Below, one piece after another: positions 48,053 through 61,661 of a stretch of 64,000 bases of DNA. Position 1 is the stretch's first letter, and each line of letters opens with the position of its first letter. The notes beneath the pieces are model-generated. The model was not told the origin of the DNA. It did not search any database and worked only from the letters and a program-made list of their open reading frames with translations. A program made the translations under genes and the position numbers. This stretch comes from Lytechinus variegatus (taxonomy: Eukaryota; Echinodermata; Echinoidea; Temnopleuroida; Toxopneustidae): the NCBI RefSeq assembly GCF_018143015.1, contig NC_054756.1, positions 23,725,440-23,789,439 of the forward strand, read 5' to 3'.

Positions 48053-50424
48053 GGGAAGGGGGGGGGGACTGGGACCCCATGATTAGCCTACATTCATCGC
48101 CCTTTTATATCATGTGTAATGGTTTTTATACATGTATTCTAAAATTGTCAACCCTCAATTTAGATTATTTACCTTTATGTTACAAGAGAGACTTGTGGGT
48201 TGTGAACAACTTCATGCTACTGTCTGACTGTAGTCAGTTTAGTATGCTTATTACTAAATAATAAATCACCGTTAAAGGTGATGGACAAAGTGTAACTTTT
48301 AAGGTACCTGGATGTATTTATTTGGCTATTTTCCGGACGTACTGTAGGGGAAATATAATGATTACATTCAGCTCGCCGTAAAAAGTGATACCTGCAAAAA
48401 GACGATATTTTAAATCACAGCTGAGAGGTTTGAGAAGTGACAACCTTTGCTAAATGTTGCATTTACCATTTTAAATGGTTCGATTCAACACGTAAATTAT
48501 TGGATCCAGTATCATTCAAGGTTGGATATGACATTTGCAAAATGTATATACTCCTCCAACCTTTCAACTATTGATTTATCATATTAAGCTTGCATCATAA
48601 CCTGAAATAGGTGATTCTAAGGTTTGTGTAATGATTTTTTTTGCAGTAAGCAATACATCACAACTATCTTACTTTTAATATAATACCCTTCTCTTTATAT
48701 GTACTTTGTTTATACATAACATGCACATGGGTTATTCGAATTTATGTAAATTTCCAGCAGACGTCTATAATGCTCCGCCAACATAAATAAAGCTTAAGTC
48801 TTTTCTCCTTTGCATTTTTATTTCAGACATTGCATGTACAAAAAAATCATTGTATTGTGAAGATGTGTGCACGGACTCTACTTTGATTTTCATGTAAACA
48901 TTGAAAAATATTCAATTTATACTTCTTTTGTTGATGATTTGATTCAAAGAATATAACCATACATACACACACACAGAAACACAAGGAAAAACACATTTGT
49001 CACATTTGTTAAAAAGCATTACACAATTTGAAGTCATAAAATGCACAGCCTTTTATGTGTGAAACGTTCATGTATAACCTAGCTTTGCGGACATTTTGAA
49101 CAAAAACGTATTTTTCAAATTTTCCTTGTGAAATAAAACAATTATACTATGCAAACTAATGATTGTCACCGATCGATGCTATGTTGGTTAATCAAGATGT
49201 AACGTAAAGTTAAGGACGAATAGCATCGGAAACGGAGGTGCTGGAAGCAAAGTGCTTAGATTGCACCTGTTCTTAAATCTGAAATCGAATGTTTGCTTAT
49301 AACTTTCGGGCCTTTCAATATATCCCCCCCTTTTTTTTCTTTCTATTTACTTCATTTTCTTTAATCTCCTTTTATTGACTTTCTTTATATTTCTTTTTCG
49401 TTCTTATAGATTATTTACTTTCTTTTTTTCTCATCCTTTTTGTTCCTCCTGACAGCGGTGACCGGGCGCAAGCCTAATTTTTCACAAGCTTCGTCACTGC
49501 TTAAGAAATGGTAACTAGGCATATTGTGTGCATGTGTTTAAGTTATCATTCGATATATTATTTGCTCGTGTATCATGTAATTTACGTGGTGACCTAGAGA
49601 GATCCAATAAAGCAACAAAGTATAAATAAATGCCATGATCACTTCCCTGTTATTTTAATTTCATCACGGGTATCATGTCTGTCCACTAATGACAGTCGAT
49701 GGGTTTATGAATGTGTTTCCTTGTTCTACATTAATATTTTGGTAGAAATTTTAGCTCTATAGTAAACACCTAAAATATCATTCACTCGAGAAAAAATAAT
49801 ATGTGCTGGGAATGTACAAGTTTGTCGTAGGTTGTTTCTCATTTTAAGGCAGTGATAATGAAATAAAATTGCTGCATGTTCATTTTTGGTTCATATATAT
49901 ATATATAATATGTATACACACAAATATATATATATACATATGCATGATAGGAATAGTCTGCTTCGACATATGGAATAAAATACTCACAAATAGTTTAGAA
50001 AATAAAATCATAGATTTTAAAAGGAACATAGCTCTTAAAAATGAAAGGTAAAGTCACACTGTTCGTCAGTGTCAATGATGTGAATGACAAAAAAGAGAAT
50101 ATTTATTTATATGTATGATTGCTTTGTAGGTAAAAACAGATCAAACGAATTGTTTCATTCAGTATTGAATCGAGCAAGTTCGTCACAACATCCGCCAGAA
50201 ACCTTAGAAGACATTTTGCAGCATACTCAACATGTTCAAGTAAAAGCGAGATTTGTAAACAATGGCAGTTGAATACACATTTTTTATGTAGAAATGAAAA
50301 AAAAAGAATCTGACAATTCTAATGCATTTGTGTCTTAAACGAAAAAAAGCAAATGCAATTAAAACATACTCAACACAACGACAGAAAGTTACTTTAGCAG
50401 TCACAAGAAGAGTAGGGACGATGA

Positions 50425-50520
50425 TGATTTTGACGTTGATGATGATAATGATGATGATGATGATGATAGCAATGATGATGATGGTGATGGTGGTGGTGGT
50501 GATGATGATGATGATAACGG
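50425..50520. repeat. (GAT)n microsatellite
   Basis: Imperfect GAT/GGT trinucleotide tract. The Met/Val- or Ile/Thr-rich frames across it are repeat artefacts. Confidence 0.9.
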
Positions 50521-50804
50521 TCATGAAACGATATCATAATGACGTAGCTGGTAAAAAGAGTATAGCATATTTCTGTGTGTCTATAAACAGGCTCTGCAAT
50601 TTTCAGTATTTCTTGTCATGATTACAGAAAACACGAGATATGTGTTCGGATAAAAATTCTTGCATTTTCTTGAATAAATTATTATTTCGGAAACATGGTA
50701 AATTACTATTTCAACTTGCATCGAAAGACTACATATTGATGCATTCAAATTTGATTTTAATCCTGATATGTTCAAACCAGGGGCCCTCCTTACAAAGAGT
50801 TGCG

Positions 50805-51165
50805 ATTGATCTGATAATAATGATAATATTCCGCATTTATGTAGCGCTTAAAACATCGGAACGACGTCTCTAAGCGCTTTACAGACATATTATAACCCCG
50901 GTCATCGGATCTTTGCATGCCCGCATACAATGTATGCACCATCTCCACTCCCTGGGCAGCATTCCAACAAGAGTTCCAAGACTCAATTGCTAGGCATACT
51001 ATATATATAGGCTTTCACATGCTACCGGGTACCCATTTAACACCTGGGTGGAGTGTGGATTAACGCCTTGCCAAAGGACGCTAGGCCATGGTGGGATTCG
51101 AACACACGACCCTCTGATTACAAGGCGAGAGTTAGAACCGCTACACCACGACGCTTCCACGCTAT
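50805..51165 (-). mobile_element. tRNA-derived SINE, type 4 (Thr-like head)
   Basis: The minus strand has A box TGGTGTAGCGG and B box GTTCGAATCCC with an anticodon-loop-like CTTGTAA. The body is similar to the type 2 SINE around the CACCTGGGTG and GGGTACC segments. The 3' part (AAGCGCTACATAAATGCGG read on -) is followed by an ATT-rich tail. The shared 3' domain suggests a Deu-type SINE. Confidence 0.75.
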
Positions 51166-51774
51166 CGCAACTATGGGTGGCCAGCAATGTCAACATCTAA
51201 AATACATGTTTGTTCAAAATTATTACTAGAATGATGTATACTCATGCACTATCTGTGTTCTTGACAATTCACTTTGCTTCTTTTTGTTTTCAAAGGACAA
51301 CAAACAAATCTCCGAAAGAAAAAAAATTATGACATTGTTGGATTTCCGTCTTTGTAAGACGGGGCCCAGGAGTTTTTTAATAAGTAAATATAGAAAATGA
51401 GACCGAACGAAGTAAAATGAAGCAAAATTGTATCTTACGTGTTTGGCAAGCAAGCGAGGAAAGAGAAATCTTGAATGATATTTTCAAAACAATCGGGTTT
51501 ATTTATGCTTCATCCTAAGATATTTTTTAGGGAAAAAATAAGATTTCGAATTCTAGTAAAATGTACTACTCGAGAATATTATTGCTATTGATTTCTTTTT
51601 CCTAGAGGGATTCTATAAATGAAATTCTTGAAAGCATTTTTTTTCTGATAGGCCTATACCCAGATTCTTGTCCTACTATCATGATTTTTTCAATGTTTAA
51701 ACAAAAATGTTTCAGGCGATCTTCTTCGTTGTCCTATTTTCTTTCTCACGAATTCCGTTATACACCACATTCTC

Positions 51775-51900
51775 TCTTTATCTCTCTCCTCTCTCTCTCC
51801 CACCCCCCAAACACATACACATCAGCTAACACACACATATAAAGTCACACATCCTCACGCTCGCGTCTATACAAGTACACACACCCACACACACAATACT
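51775..51900. repeat. CT-rich then CA-rich simple sequence
   Basis: A TCTC tract (51775-51800) followed by CACA-rich sequence to about 51895. Non-coding. Confidence 0.8.
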
Positions 51901-52199
51901 ACATTTAACCTACTTCCCTCATCCTGTCTCCGTCTCTCTCATCGCCCATCAAATGCACCACACAAGGCGCGCGCTTTAATGAAGACACCGCGCTCCCACG
52001 TACTCACGCAGGAGTAATCATGGTGATTCTTCATCAGTTTCCCCAGCAATCTGCGTGAACCATCCTCCGAATCAGAGAGACAAGACGAGAGACGGGAGAA
52101 AGAGCTTGGATGATAAACATAGGGATCATTATCGTTCACTGATGCGGGCAACCATCATCCCTCGGTGCTCCCGCGTTTGATCAGCATCTGGGTTGTACA

Positions 52200-52371
52200 G
52201 TGCCATTGGCAGAGCGCTTTAAAAATCCTCCTGGGGCATTACTAATCATCGTCTGAGCGCAGATAGAACACGGTGAACTAGTATTTGATTCATCAACATT
52301 TTAGAGTTGTTTTAAACATCAGGTATTGCCATTTGAGGCCAGTGCACACAGAAACCGCTGATGCCATATAG
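52200..52371 (+). other. possible 5' exon ending at a consensus donor
   Basis: Sequence of higher complexity and GC than its surroundings ends in ATGCCATATAG followed by GTAAGT at 52372. If transcribed it would contribute a start codon and a few codons in phase 2 to a gene further right. No partner exon is seen in the window, so this is weak. Confidence 0.2.
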
Positions 52372-52844
52372 GTAAGTTTTTGAAGATCCTATTGCATTTT
52401 GAAGAAGATACAATCTCAATGTGAAGGACGAACGTTCTATCATTTCAAGGTCAGGGGTAAAATCGTTGCCAATAGGGGAGTTGATTGAACCCACTCGTGT
52501 GTAATCCGTGTATAGTCACCCTCCTTATTTTACAGGCTTGTTGTTTAGTTTTAACTAAATTTATTCGGAATTTTTATGTGCATTTCTTTCAAGATAAATT
52601 TGTGCGGGTTGATTCATCATTTGAATATATTCTTTCCTTTATATTTTCATTTTCAAACATTTTTTTCTAAGTTTTATCTAAATTTATCCAGGATTCCTGT
52701 AAGTGCATTTCTTTCATGATAAATTTATGCAGGCAGAATCATCATTTAAATACATTCTCCTTTAAAAAAAAATATTTTCTAATATTTCCTGATTAATCAC
52801 ATTTTGCATGTTTTGCAAGCAGTGGAATGAATGCTGGGCTCTGT

Positions 52845-52921
52845 CCACGGAGGATTATTCTATTGTTACTAGTGCTGTGACAATGTTCAGCACCCCCAGT
52901 AACAATACATAATCCTCCGTA
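52845..52921. repeat. hairpin / foldback element
   Basis: CACGGAGGATTATTCTATTG is mirrored by CAATACATAATCCTCCGTAG, with AGTAAC/GTTACT inside. Arms of about 30 bases. Flanking limits are unclear. Confidence 0.65.
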
Positions 52922-53191
52922 GCCAGTTCCATGAATGATTGACGTCATAAACCCTATAAATGTATGTTCAAATTCTATTATAATCCATCTTCATTGAGCT
53001 GCGACTTTCTTAAATTTTGTGTTGCATCAACACTCCTAATATATAGGATATAAAATGATTTAAATCAAGAGGGTCTATGAATAGAACGAGAGGATTATTG
53101 TATCCAAATGGATCCTTATAATGCAAAGTCATTTAAATTCAAAATGACATATATCGCCCATTTAGTTTGATAGGGCACCTGATCCAAAGAA

Positions 53192-53350
53192 GGTGCCGTC
53201 GCCGAGTGGTCTAAGGCGCGGCTCTTGATTGGCGATCCGAGGATCGAGGGTTCGAATCCCTGGGTCGGCACCTATGCCTTTGAGCAAGGCATTTTATCCA
53301 TTGTTTTATCGAGCATCAAATAAATGAAAACAATATATAAGTTATGAATA
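53192..53350 (+). mobile_element. tRNA-derived SINE, type 1, with Leu-like head
   Basis: GGTGCCG at 5' pairs with CGGCACC at the end of the tRNA-like part. The D arm and a long variable arm (CGATCC/GGATCG) are recognisable and the B box GGGTTCGAATCCC is intact. The anticodon stem does not pair, and the family body (TTTGAGCAAGGCATTTTATC) follows, so it is a SINE rather than a tRNA gene. Confidence 0.75.
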
Positions 53351-54189
53351 CCGATGTGTGGTCTCGTTGAAAAAAAATACATTTTGTGAAATATAGGTAA
53401 ATTTATTAAATAGAGCACATTTTAAGATTATATCCCCCATAACAGTTGTTTCGGGGCGCATGCATAAATATCATCTGATACAGAAATGCAATAGTGATTT
53501 GTACCGTAGAGCATGTTGGAAGGATTTACCAAAACCATGAAAACAACGAAAGCTAGGCAAATGCAAAACATCTTTCCGAGAATCAGGTACAGAACATGTT
53601 TGTGACGAAGTTGATAATCGAATTCACAATCTTCAAAGCATGCTTAATCCGCCCACGCTGTGTTTACACATCGAACCTCTCTTCGCGAGGCCCCCTCATC
53701 AAAATTCAATTTCCATGGAAAATGGAGGGAACATGTACCTGGTGAATTATCTTTGAATACGAAATCAGATCCCCAGATCCCGTAAAAAGGTTTGAGATGG
53801 ATAGGTAATATCAGAGAACAATTCTGATTGGTTTCTGGTTAGTGTTCTGAATAAAACAAGCATGTAACATTGATCTTGATTGGTCATCGTTTTGTGGAGA
53901 TTGGTTGCTAAACTGTGTCGCCGACCGCTGGATAATTTTCTTGCAAGGTGAAATCTCCTCTCAGGTAAATACGTCTGGCCACCTGAGGCCATTTCAATTT
54001 TGATAGAAATTCGGCTTCGTACTGTTTCATCACGAAATGCGTACATTAACTGGTTTAGTTCTATTTTGATAATGGCGAGCACTTGATGAGATTGGCCAAC
54101 GGTATAGCTTCGTTTTATCATACAATAAATCATTGCATATTTGGGGATATGAAGTTCCGTTTATGCCATTTCTTGCTAATCTATGCTAA

Positions 54190-54420
54190 GTCGTGTCGTG
54201 TGGTTCAGAGGTTAGAGCACTGGACTCATAATCGGAAGATTGTGAGTTCGATCCCCACTCTGCCATTGTCTCCACTTTGTTAAAAAAGGCCCGAGAGTAA
54301 TGTCTGTCGTCTATAACACTATAAGGTCAGCCATTATGACCGATTAACCTAGACGTAAAATGTTTCCTAGGTAATTGGTTATATACCAGCTTGGCGTTTG
54401 CCAGCAAAACGCTGTCCTGC
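54190..54420 (+). mobile_element. tRNA-derived SINE, type 5 (Met-like head)
   Basis: The head has GTGGTTCAGAGGTTAGAGC (A box), anticodon-loop-like CTCATAA (CAT) and B box GAGTTCGATCCC. A body of about 150 bases that is not tRNA follows. A single copy in this window; the family assignment rests on head structure only. Confidence 0.6.
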
Positions 54421-55879
54421 CGAGTACCTACGGAAGTTACCATAAACAGAAACAAAAGTATATGGTTTAATTGCACCTATGCTAAAATATTATGACATCA
54501 ATCGATTTTCACATTTCCTAAAAACGATTGAATATACAAATTGCTTTAGGGGTGAAAGTATGAAGACTGCAAAGAACTCCTCGTTTGCGTTTTATTCTAT
54601 CCCCAGGAAATGGGCACATTCGGCTAGGCCACCAATGAACCCACATTAAGCAATGCACGAGCTTATTTAAAACCCTTTATAGGCTCTAGAACCCCCATTT
54701 ACAAGCTATGCTTTTCAGGAAGTTCCTTTTTCACCTCCATAGTGTTGTATTTCATGTCGTCTTATTTTTTTTTAACTTGAAAGGTAACAAACCCCTTATA
54801 TCAGTCAACCCTTCTTTGACTGAAAAACCTTAGCTGGCTTTGACTGTAGAGAGGGTTTTCGTGTGTCGCCTTCGGGACACCTTTACCGTATTGGTGTACA
54901 TCCCGAATTTGCCATTGTACCCAACTTGAACGTTCAATGCAGAACACAACAACCTCTCACCGGAATCTTGGTCTTCTACTCACAAGAACCCTCGAAGGTA
55001 CCTTTATCGATCGATAAAAGAACAGTGTCTCGCATTTCTCAAACTGACGTTGAACATGTTGAACATGAGGAAGTCCCTGAATTATTCATCGGAGCTAATG
55101 CTACATATTGCTGAATTTCAAACACAGTTAATTTCACTTAGGCTTTAATTTGAGCTCTCAATTAACCAATTTGCAATCGGTTGACTGGGATGCATTTTAT
55201 ATGCATGTATCACGACTGTCATCGCATTAACCTACATGTATTACAGTATAGTGTACATGCCCGGATAAAGCTAATGCCTACTGGTTCAAATGTTGATCCT
55301 AATCAAATTAAATATCCCCCTTGTTCACATCCTAGGAAATTGTATCTGACATTCCCATAATCTTACATAGAATGATATGAATCGATCATTTTCCTCTTGA
55401 ATTATTATGATCACATTTTGACATTTCCCTTTTCGGGGTCAACTTTGACAGGAATAGCTTAAGAATACCCATGAAAATATACTGTAATGTTGATGTCACT
55501 TTTACACACACCTGAATTCATTTTCACAAATGCATCTTTTTGTTAACCCTATAATAAGAAATATGATGTTAAAGCTATTTTTCAGATGTGAAACGTATTG
55601 GTAATGTAATCCCCCATGACTACTGCATTAAACAATCAATCAAGAAGACACACTTAAGCAATGATGTGGTAATCATGGAAGACCGTGTCCAATTATGCGA
55701 ATAGTCTCTACTTCAAAGACTTAAATGTCTCTATCCATAACTATCATATCTGTATAAGATTTAGATTTAGAATGATTTGTTTCCTTTCAAACATATGATA
55801 TAATCGAAGTAACAGTGTAAATACCTGTTAAATATAATACATATACAGTTCTATAACATTTCATAACAAATATTGAAGA

Positions 55880-55965
55880 TAAATTATCTGAACGGAGGGA
55901 CTTGCTAAGGAAAGCGGAGCTTGTAAAAAGACCGAGCCCCTAAGCCTAATTCCAATACAATAATT
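55880..55965. mobile_element. fragment of LINE 3' untranslated region
   Basis: CGGAGGGACTTGCTAAGG, then GCGGAGCTTGTA and GCCCCTAA, matches the segment at about 29937-29992 near the 3' end of the large LINE. Confidence 0.6.
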
Positions 55966-56869
55966 GCATAATTGTATAATTGTACCGTAGTTATATCATC
56001 AGGACAACGGTGGTATTTTTAGATTGTATTACTGGAATCACCACTCGATGAATCTGAAAGATTGATGATAGCAAAGTTGGCTTTGAAAGATACACCAATC
56101 ATGCCAATAATCCTCGTGATTCTTGTGATTGAAAAGTCTCGACAATTTCTCCATCTACTCAAGCAAAGGTTCGTTTCGAATCGAGGGGCCAATATCAAAT
56201 ACTACTCCATGCAATATTCCCAATCTATTTCTAATTTATTGTCATGTATATCTCGTAAACCTTCGGGGAGTTGGGAGCAACGAATTACATAGATGCACGT
56301 TGCCATGGGCCCGAGATGGACGTCGCGGTCGGAGAGAAATTTAATGAATATTGATTCAACCCCCTCAAAAGGAGCAAATGCCAATATTGTAATAAGAAAA
56401 CACAGGAAGTAAAAGCAATTTAGAGGATTTGGGGATAAATGGGGATCCGTAGGGGATGTTGCTAAGTTCACCTTGGATGGTCATGTAAGGTGAATAAAAT
56501 GCAGCTGAGCATTGTAATGGATGATAGTTCTATTTTTTATAGGGATGAACAGTGTGCGTTTATCCGGACTGTAGTTTCGTCGCTTCAGATAAATACTGTC
56601 CATCCCAGAGTTGTGCTTTCATATGAAATGAAAGGCAATGCCTTTAGTAAATAGTTTAGCAATAAATTTATATATAAGAAAACAAACGTTTAAGCATTAA
56701 TCTGAGCCAAAACACTGAATATAAGGCCCCCCCCCCACACCTAACCAAATTGCCTGGAATATGCCTTGCGATGGCTGGCGAAAGGCATTTAAAAATCGTT
56801 TTCAATGGTAACTGATAGTAATTAATATCTTCCCTTCGTGTTTGGGTTCATACATCTTCTGCACTAACA

Positions 56870-57350
56870 GCTGCGATTATTCGAATTCGCGCGGAAATTT
56901 TGAACATGTTTGAAATATCCTGACGAATTGAAAAATCGTGGTCATCTGTTTGAATTCGCATCTCTTATTTGGTCTGCGGTAAACGTTCGTTTATCGTTCG
57001 TGTGTTTTTGCCGCGCATAGTACCTCTTCGCGCTTTGCCAAAGTTGACCGATCTCGAAAGAACCCGTAACGAAGCAACACGATGACAGAACGAACAGGTT
57101 TGCCTGATCTATTCCCTCGTCTTCGTTTCTAATCGCACGCCATATCAAACCATTGCTCACTGTTCCTTCGTCTTATTGGGTTCTATCAACCCTTCGTTGA
57201 TAAAATTTGACAATAGTTACTGATCGCATGATTTGACGGAAATTCTATTTGAATTCGTTGAATTCGTGTGGATTTCGTACATTTTTCCCATTCGTCCGCC
57301 TACATTCGGTCAGGTATGATGGGGCTTTTAGGCAAACACAAACCGAATGA
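56870..57350. repeat. TTCG/GAATTCG-rich stretch, probably an unclassified repeat
   Basis: Repeated GAATTCG, CGTTCG and CTTCG words on both strands over about 480 bases, unlike its AT-rich surroundings. No frame or clean tandem unit is recognised. Confidence 0.4.
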
Positions 57351-57364
57351 CTGTTCGCCGTCAT

Positions 57365-57530
57365 TTGTAATCCCGGCAGGAAGTAATTCCTCAAAAAGCT
57401 GTGTGCACCGAGAAGGTAGCCTAGCTTAGCCGGGTAATAATAGCAGGGCCCGCTGGGAGAACAGTTTTCGGAACTGAAGTGGCTACCCTGGGTAAATATA
57501 CCTTTATTATTATTATTATTATTATCCCAA
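57365..57530 (+). mobile_element. 3' half of type 2 SINE
   Basis: Shares GGGCCCGCTGGGAGAACAG, GAACTGAAGTGGCTACCCTG and GGTAAATATACC with 15745-16031 in the opposite orientation. It ends in an (ATT)n tail. The tRNA-like head is missing. Confidence 0.7.
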
Positions 57531-57933
57531 ACTTCTTTTCCTCCCCCACCCCTCTGCTCTACATACATATAAACAAACACCCTTCTTAACCCGCCCCCCC
57601 CCACACACACCCAAACGTAAACACACCCACACTCGCGCACGCCCCCTCTCACACACTCACTTCAAGCCAATAAAGTTTACAAATCTGCTTTTATCTTAAT
57701 ATCTCTGGAGTAACGCATGGGCGTGTGTATCCAGAGGGCTAACGTGTGTAATTAGATCCACAACCCGTAATTTTGTCATGTACACATCCTTATGTATTTT
57801 TTAATGTATCTTCTGTGAAATGCTTATGAGCCCCGGCTGTCATATTAGGATTTTTTTGCAAACAAAACGGAAACTGATTCATAAACACTGTAAATACATT
57901 TAAATTGTCCGTCAACTGACAAAGAACATGCGG

Positions 57934-58085
57934 GATGTGTTTGTCGAAAATTTGTGAGCGACAGCAGCTACGTCCTAAGTTTCGGTGCTAAAGAAAACAA
58001 GATACAAATATTTTTTTTTGTCCAGAGGGTACGACGAAACTGCTGTTTTGATTCACCAATCATCGACTAAAACTTCTTAGTTGTA
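57934..58085. mobile_element. foldback element, family D copy 3
   Basis: TGTTTGTCGAAAATTTGTGAG at the left and ATCATCGACTAAAAC at the right correspond to the arms of 18411-18551. The most diverged of the three copies. Confidence 0.55.
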
Positions 58086-59639
58086 CTTTGTCATGCACGA
58101 TATATGACAATACGTTTTCTATTTTTTTTTTCCATCCGTCGTGTATCGCCGAAGCGATAAATCCCAATTGTTGAAGTTTCTCGTGTCTTGTTTGAAAATT
58201 AGTACATGTGTTTGCGATTTGATCTGTAAGTTTATCTGTTTTATGAATTAAAGAACCAACCGTAGATCAAATCGCGTCAAACATGGAATATTGTTTCTTA
58301 TTCCATCAGAAATTGCCAATGGCCAAAAATGAATAAACAAAATCATTTTATTTTTTTGTTTTAGTCGAAATTGACTATCATAGACTTGAGTTGTTGTTGT
58401 ATTCATATTGGCATACGCACATATGATTCTAGCTTAATCAAATGTAACTATGCTTTTAATCGAATGTCTCTCTGACTATTGGACCTGTATTAAAGCTTAT
58501 TATCATGGTTTTCTTTCCCTTTAAATATGGAGGAAGGTTTACTGGTCGTCGCAGATTAATTACTTTGCCCCGGTCGCTTTTAATATCCGCCCTTACGAGA
58601 TCGAAGTCATATTTGCTTTATTCGGTGGCGCTTTGTCGTGATGTTAAGATCCCCCAGATATTTTAAAACCAATATGAGTAGTTTATCAAAGATCATCCTC
58701 TCTTTTGTGTACCCTGTGATACACTTTTTCGTGATTTTTTTTGTGATCTGATTTTCAGCTTGATCAGGATAAACGAGAATAAGGGCTTACAAATGATCAT
58801 ATAACTAAACAACGATAGTGACCACTCTTGTGGCTTAGTTCTATCAATATTTAAAATTACACTTGACTCATCACTTTTGTAAATACTTTAAATAGTTTTA
58901 ATGTATATTTGTTTTAAAAGCAACACATATTAGTAATACCTCTCAAACTATTTATTCTCTTGCAACAAAGTCAGTACCCCCACCCCAGGCCTCCACTACC
59001 ACGAGTATTCGCTCGTCTCCTCTTTCTCTCTCTCTCCGTCACACACATACACAAACACACACAACAAACGTGACCTTATACGTAAATAGTCATTCTTAGG
59101 GGACGAGACGTTTAACAAAATCGGAGAAACTAGAAAAAGCGAAGCGACCGAACTTGCCATAGGGGCGCTTTAAACATTCAAAAGTGATATTGAAGTATTT
59201 TGTGAAAATTTTCAGTTAGAAATGTAAGTTTTCAAAATTACTAGGAAGGAACTGTCCCCTCCACACTGCATACAACAATGATCCCTCTGTTTTTCTTTCT
59301 TTCTATCTCTCTCTCTGTCTCTCTATCTCAATTTTTTCTTCTTCTCCTTCTCATTTCTCTATCTTCATCTTGATCTATCTATGCTCCATTACCTATTTGC
59401 AACTTGCAAATAATCCATCCTTCATCTTAGAATATAATGACCATTTCAATTGTCATTCCTTCGTTGTCAATGACAGAATGTCATCTTTACTTGCCAACAA
59501 ATCTCTTGAAATTTGGTAAAGATTAGCCCCTCCGTTATATATGCTTCTTTCAATTCTTCTTATTTTTATTTTCGGTTATTATTTTTTCATTCTTCTTTGT
59601 CTAATTTTTTGTCATTCTCCTTTTTGAATTCCTCGCTCT

Positions 59640-59935
59640 TTCTTCTTCATTCTTTATTCAATTCAATTCAAAATTTATTTCAATCAATCAACCAGTCATA
59701 AAAATACAGGTTTATACAAATCTGATAAAAACATGGCATTGGGAACCCCTGGAAGCTTTTATTTGAAAAAAAAGTGGATGGGGTACCGCCATGATGCAAT
59801 TAAAAACAAAGCAATGTACACGACATACATAAGAGTATATAACAAATAACCCGGAAATGCAATTCCAAAAAAAAACCCCAATAAGCTCATTTCTTTTAAT
59901 CTTTCCATTTACCTTCACCCGTTTATTTCTGACAT
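59640..59935 (-). mobile_element. 3' end of a LINE-like element
   Basis: Read on minus, non-coding sequence runs into a tail of TTGATTGATTGAAATAAA and then TTGAATTGAATTGAAT repeats, typical of non-LTR 3' ends. No RT motif is present. Confidence 0.45.
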
Positions 59936-61661
59936 CATTCCCATGTTAACTCTTTTGAAAAATCTGTCCTCTTTCCTCTATTGTCATATTCCTCCACGAC
60001 ACGGGTACTTACTGAGAGACCCCAGTCTGATCAACATTTTCTTATACTCAGGCATGCATTACATTTTTTAGAAACAGCTTTCAAAACTTTAACTTGCGTT
60101 GTAAAAAATACCGTATTTTTAAAAGGAGAACTGTACGTTTTCTAGCCTAATATTAAGGGGTAAAATCATTAAAAGCACTAAAGTCCTAGTTTAATGGTTA
60201 CGATAGCTTACGTACCTCAAAGGTATTTTATCATGAACATTGGAAATAAAGTTGCAGACACTGTAAATGCATTGCAAGTGCTGGAAGACTTTCCGCCGCC
60301 ACTTTACTGGTTACTCTTTAAAGCTAAATTTCACTATTTTTTACGGTATTTTCATTGCAATTGTACCCGAAAAATACTGCTTCTCTCGTAAACATACCGG
60401 ATTTTTTAACAGTATGAAATTAGTTCAATTGTCGAAAACTATTAGTAAAAAAATACGATTTTCTTTTCCCAGTTTCTCCATACCTGTGTAGGATGTTCAC
60501 CCTTCCCTTTGCAAGGGGGCTGCAGATTTTCCCCATTCCTTCCTCTCTCGCTCTTACCAGGTAGGCAGGCCCCCATGTGTCCACTTCTCCAATTCCGGCC
60601 ATGTCCTAACCGTCATGGCCGTTGACAATCAAACGAGTCAGTTACCTTCAGTACTTAGTTATTATGGCTTTAGAGTTTCTGTTAGCTTTGATTCCCATGG
60701 ACCTCAGCATAATGGATTTCTCATGACACCTGAGCTGAGTAATAATTGCTGTGAAATACGGCTGGAGACGTTTTCTGAGTGAACCCAAGGACTCAATTTT
60801 CCTCGATAAAGAGAGATTCAGCTTCTCGGGATAATGAAGCTATTAGAGTCTGTGGAGGATATGCTACGTTATCAAAAGGAGTTGATCGCAGCCCAATGCC
60901 TCACGCAGCCACACCAACGAATCCAACTCCAAATCAACCGATAATCTATTATTTACTTATTTTCCATTTTCCCCCTTCCACGGGATTCTTTATTTTCATA
61001 AAGCATAGTTACACTGTACAACATTTGCAATTTTTCAGATAAACCGTAAATCAACATGGTAGATACATAATTCACAATACATAGACATGTAGTCAAACTA
61101 ACGTATTATACAATCAAGTTGTTTCAGCCAAATTAAATTTGGCAAGAAAAATAAGAGATCTGATACTTATATCTAAGAAATAAACACTGATAATAATTAT
61201 GTTTGCTAATATGACAGATTGCCACCTTGTTCGAAAATTTCTTTCTGAACTTATTTGCTCTGAAATTTGTTTCATAAAATAATATATTTTCCATTTCATA
61301 ATAAAGTTTTAAAGCAAGCCGACATAATCTATCATTGGTAATGTAGTAGCTTTTGTTTGTCTGGAGTCCATTTCGACGGTGTGGCTTGGTCATTAGCAAT
61401 GAAGCTGTCGTGCATGATGTTCGAAAACATATATTAGACGATCCATCAGCAATACCTATAAAGACAAATGGGAATTTATTTTCAAATGATAATGGCCATG
61501 AGATGGATTTTCAAACACGTTGCATGGGTTGCCATAGAAACATAGACCTTTATTAAATATGGTATTTTATTTAAAAAAAAAAAACGCTATTTACTGTATG
61601 AGCCATACAGTACATACTTGGTAATCTAAGCCATCACTTCTGTATATCATTTGTAACTAAA

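Noticed and set aside
53192..53275. tRNA-Leu gene
   Set aside because: The acceptor and D arms pair, but the anticodon stem does not and a SINE family body follows directly, shared with two other copies.
54196..54272. tRNA-Met gene
   Set aside because: A and B boxes and a CAT loop are present but the outer stem is poor and a non-tRNA body follows.
54863..55114. 83-residue plus-strand ORF
   Set aside because: Not recognised, no repeat or exon context; likely chance or an old relic.
60779..61042. 87-residue plus-strand ORF
   Set aside because: No domain, no splice context and biased composition; not enough to call a gene.
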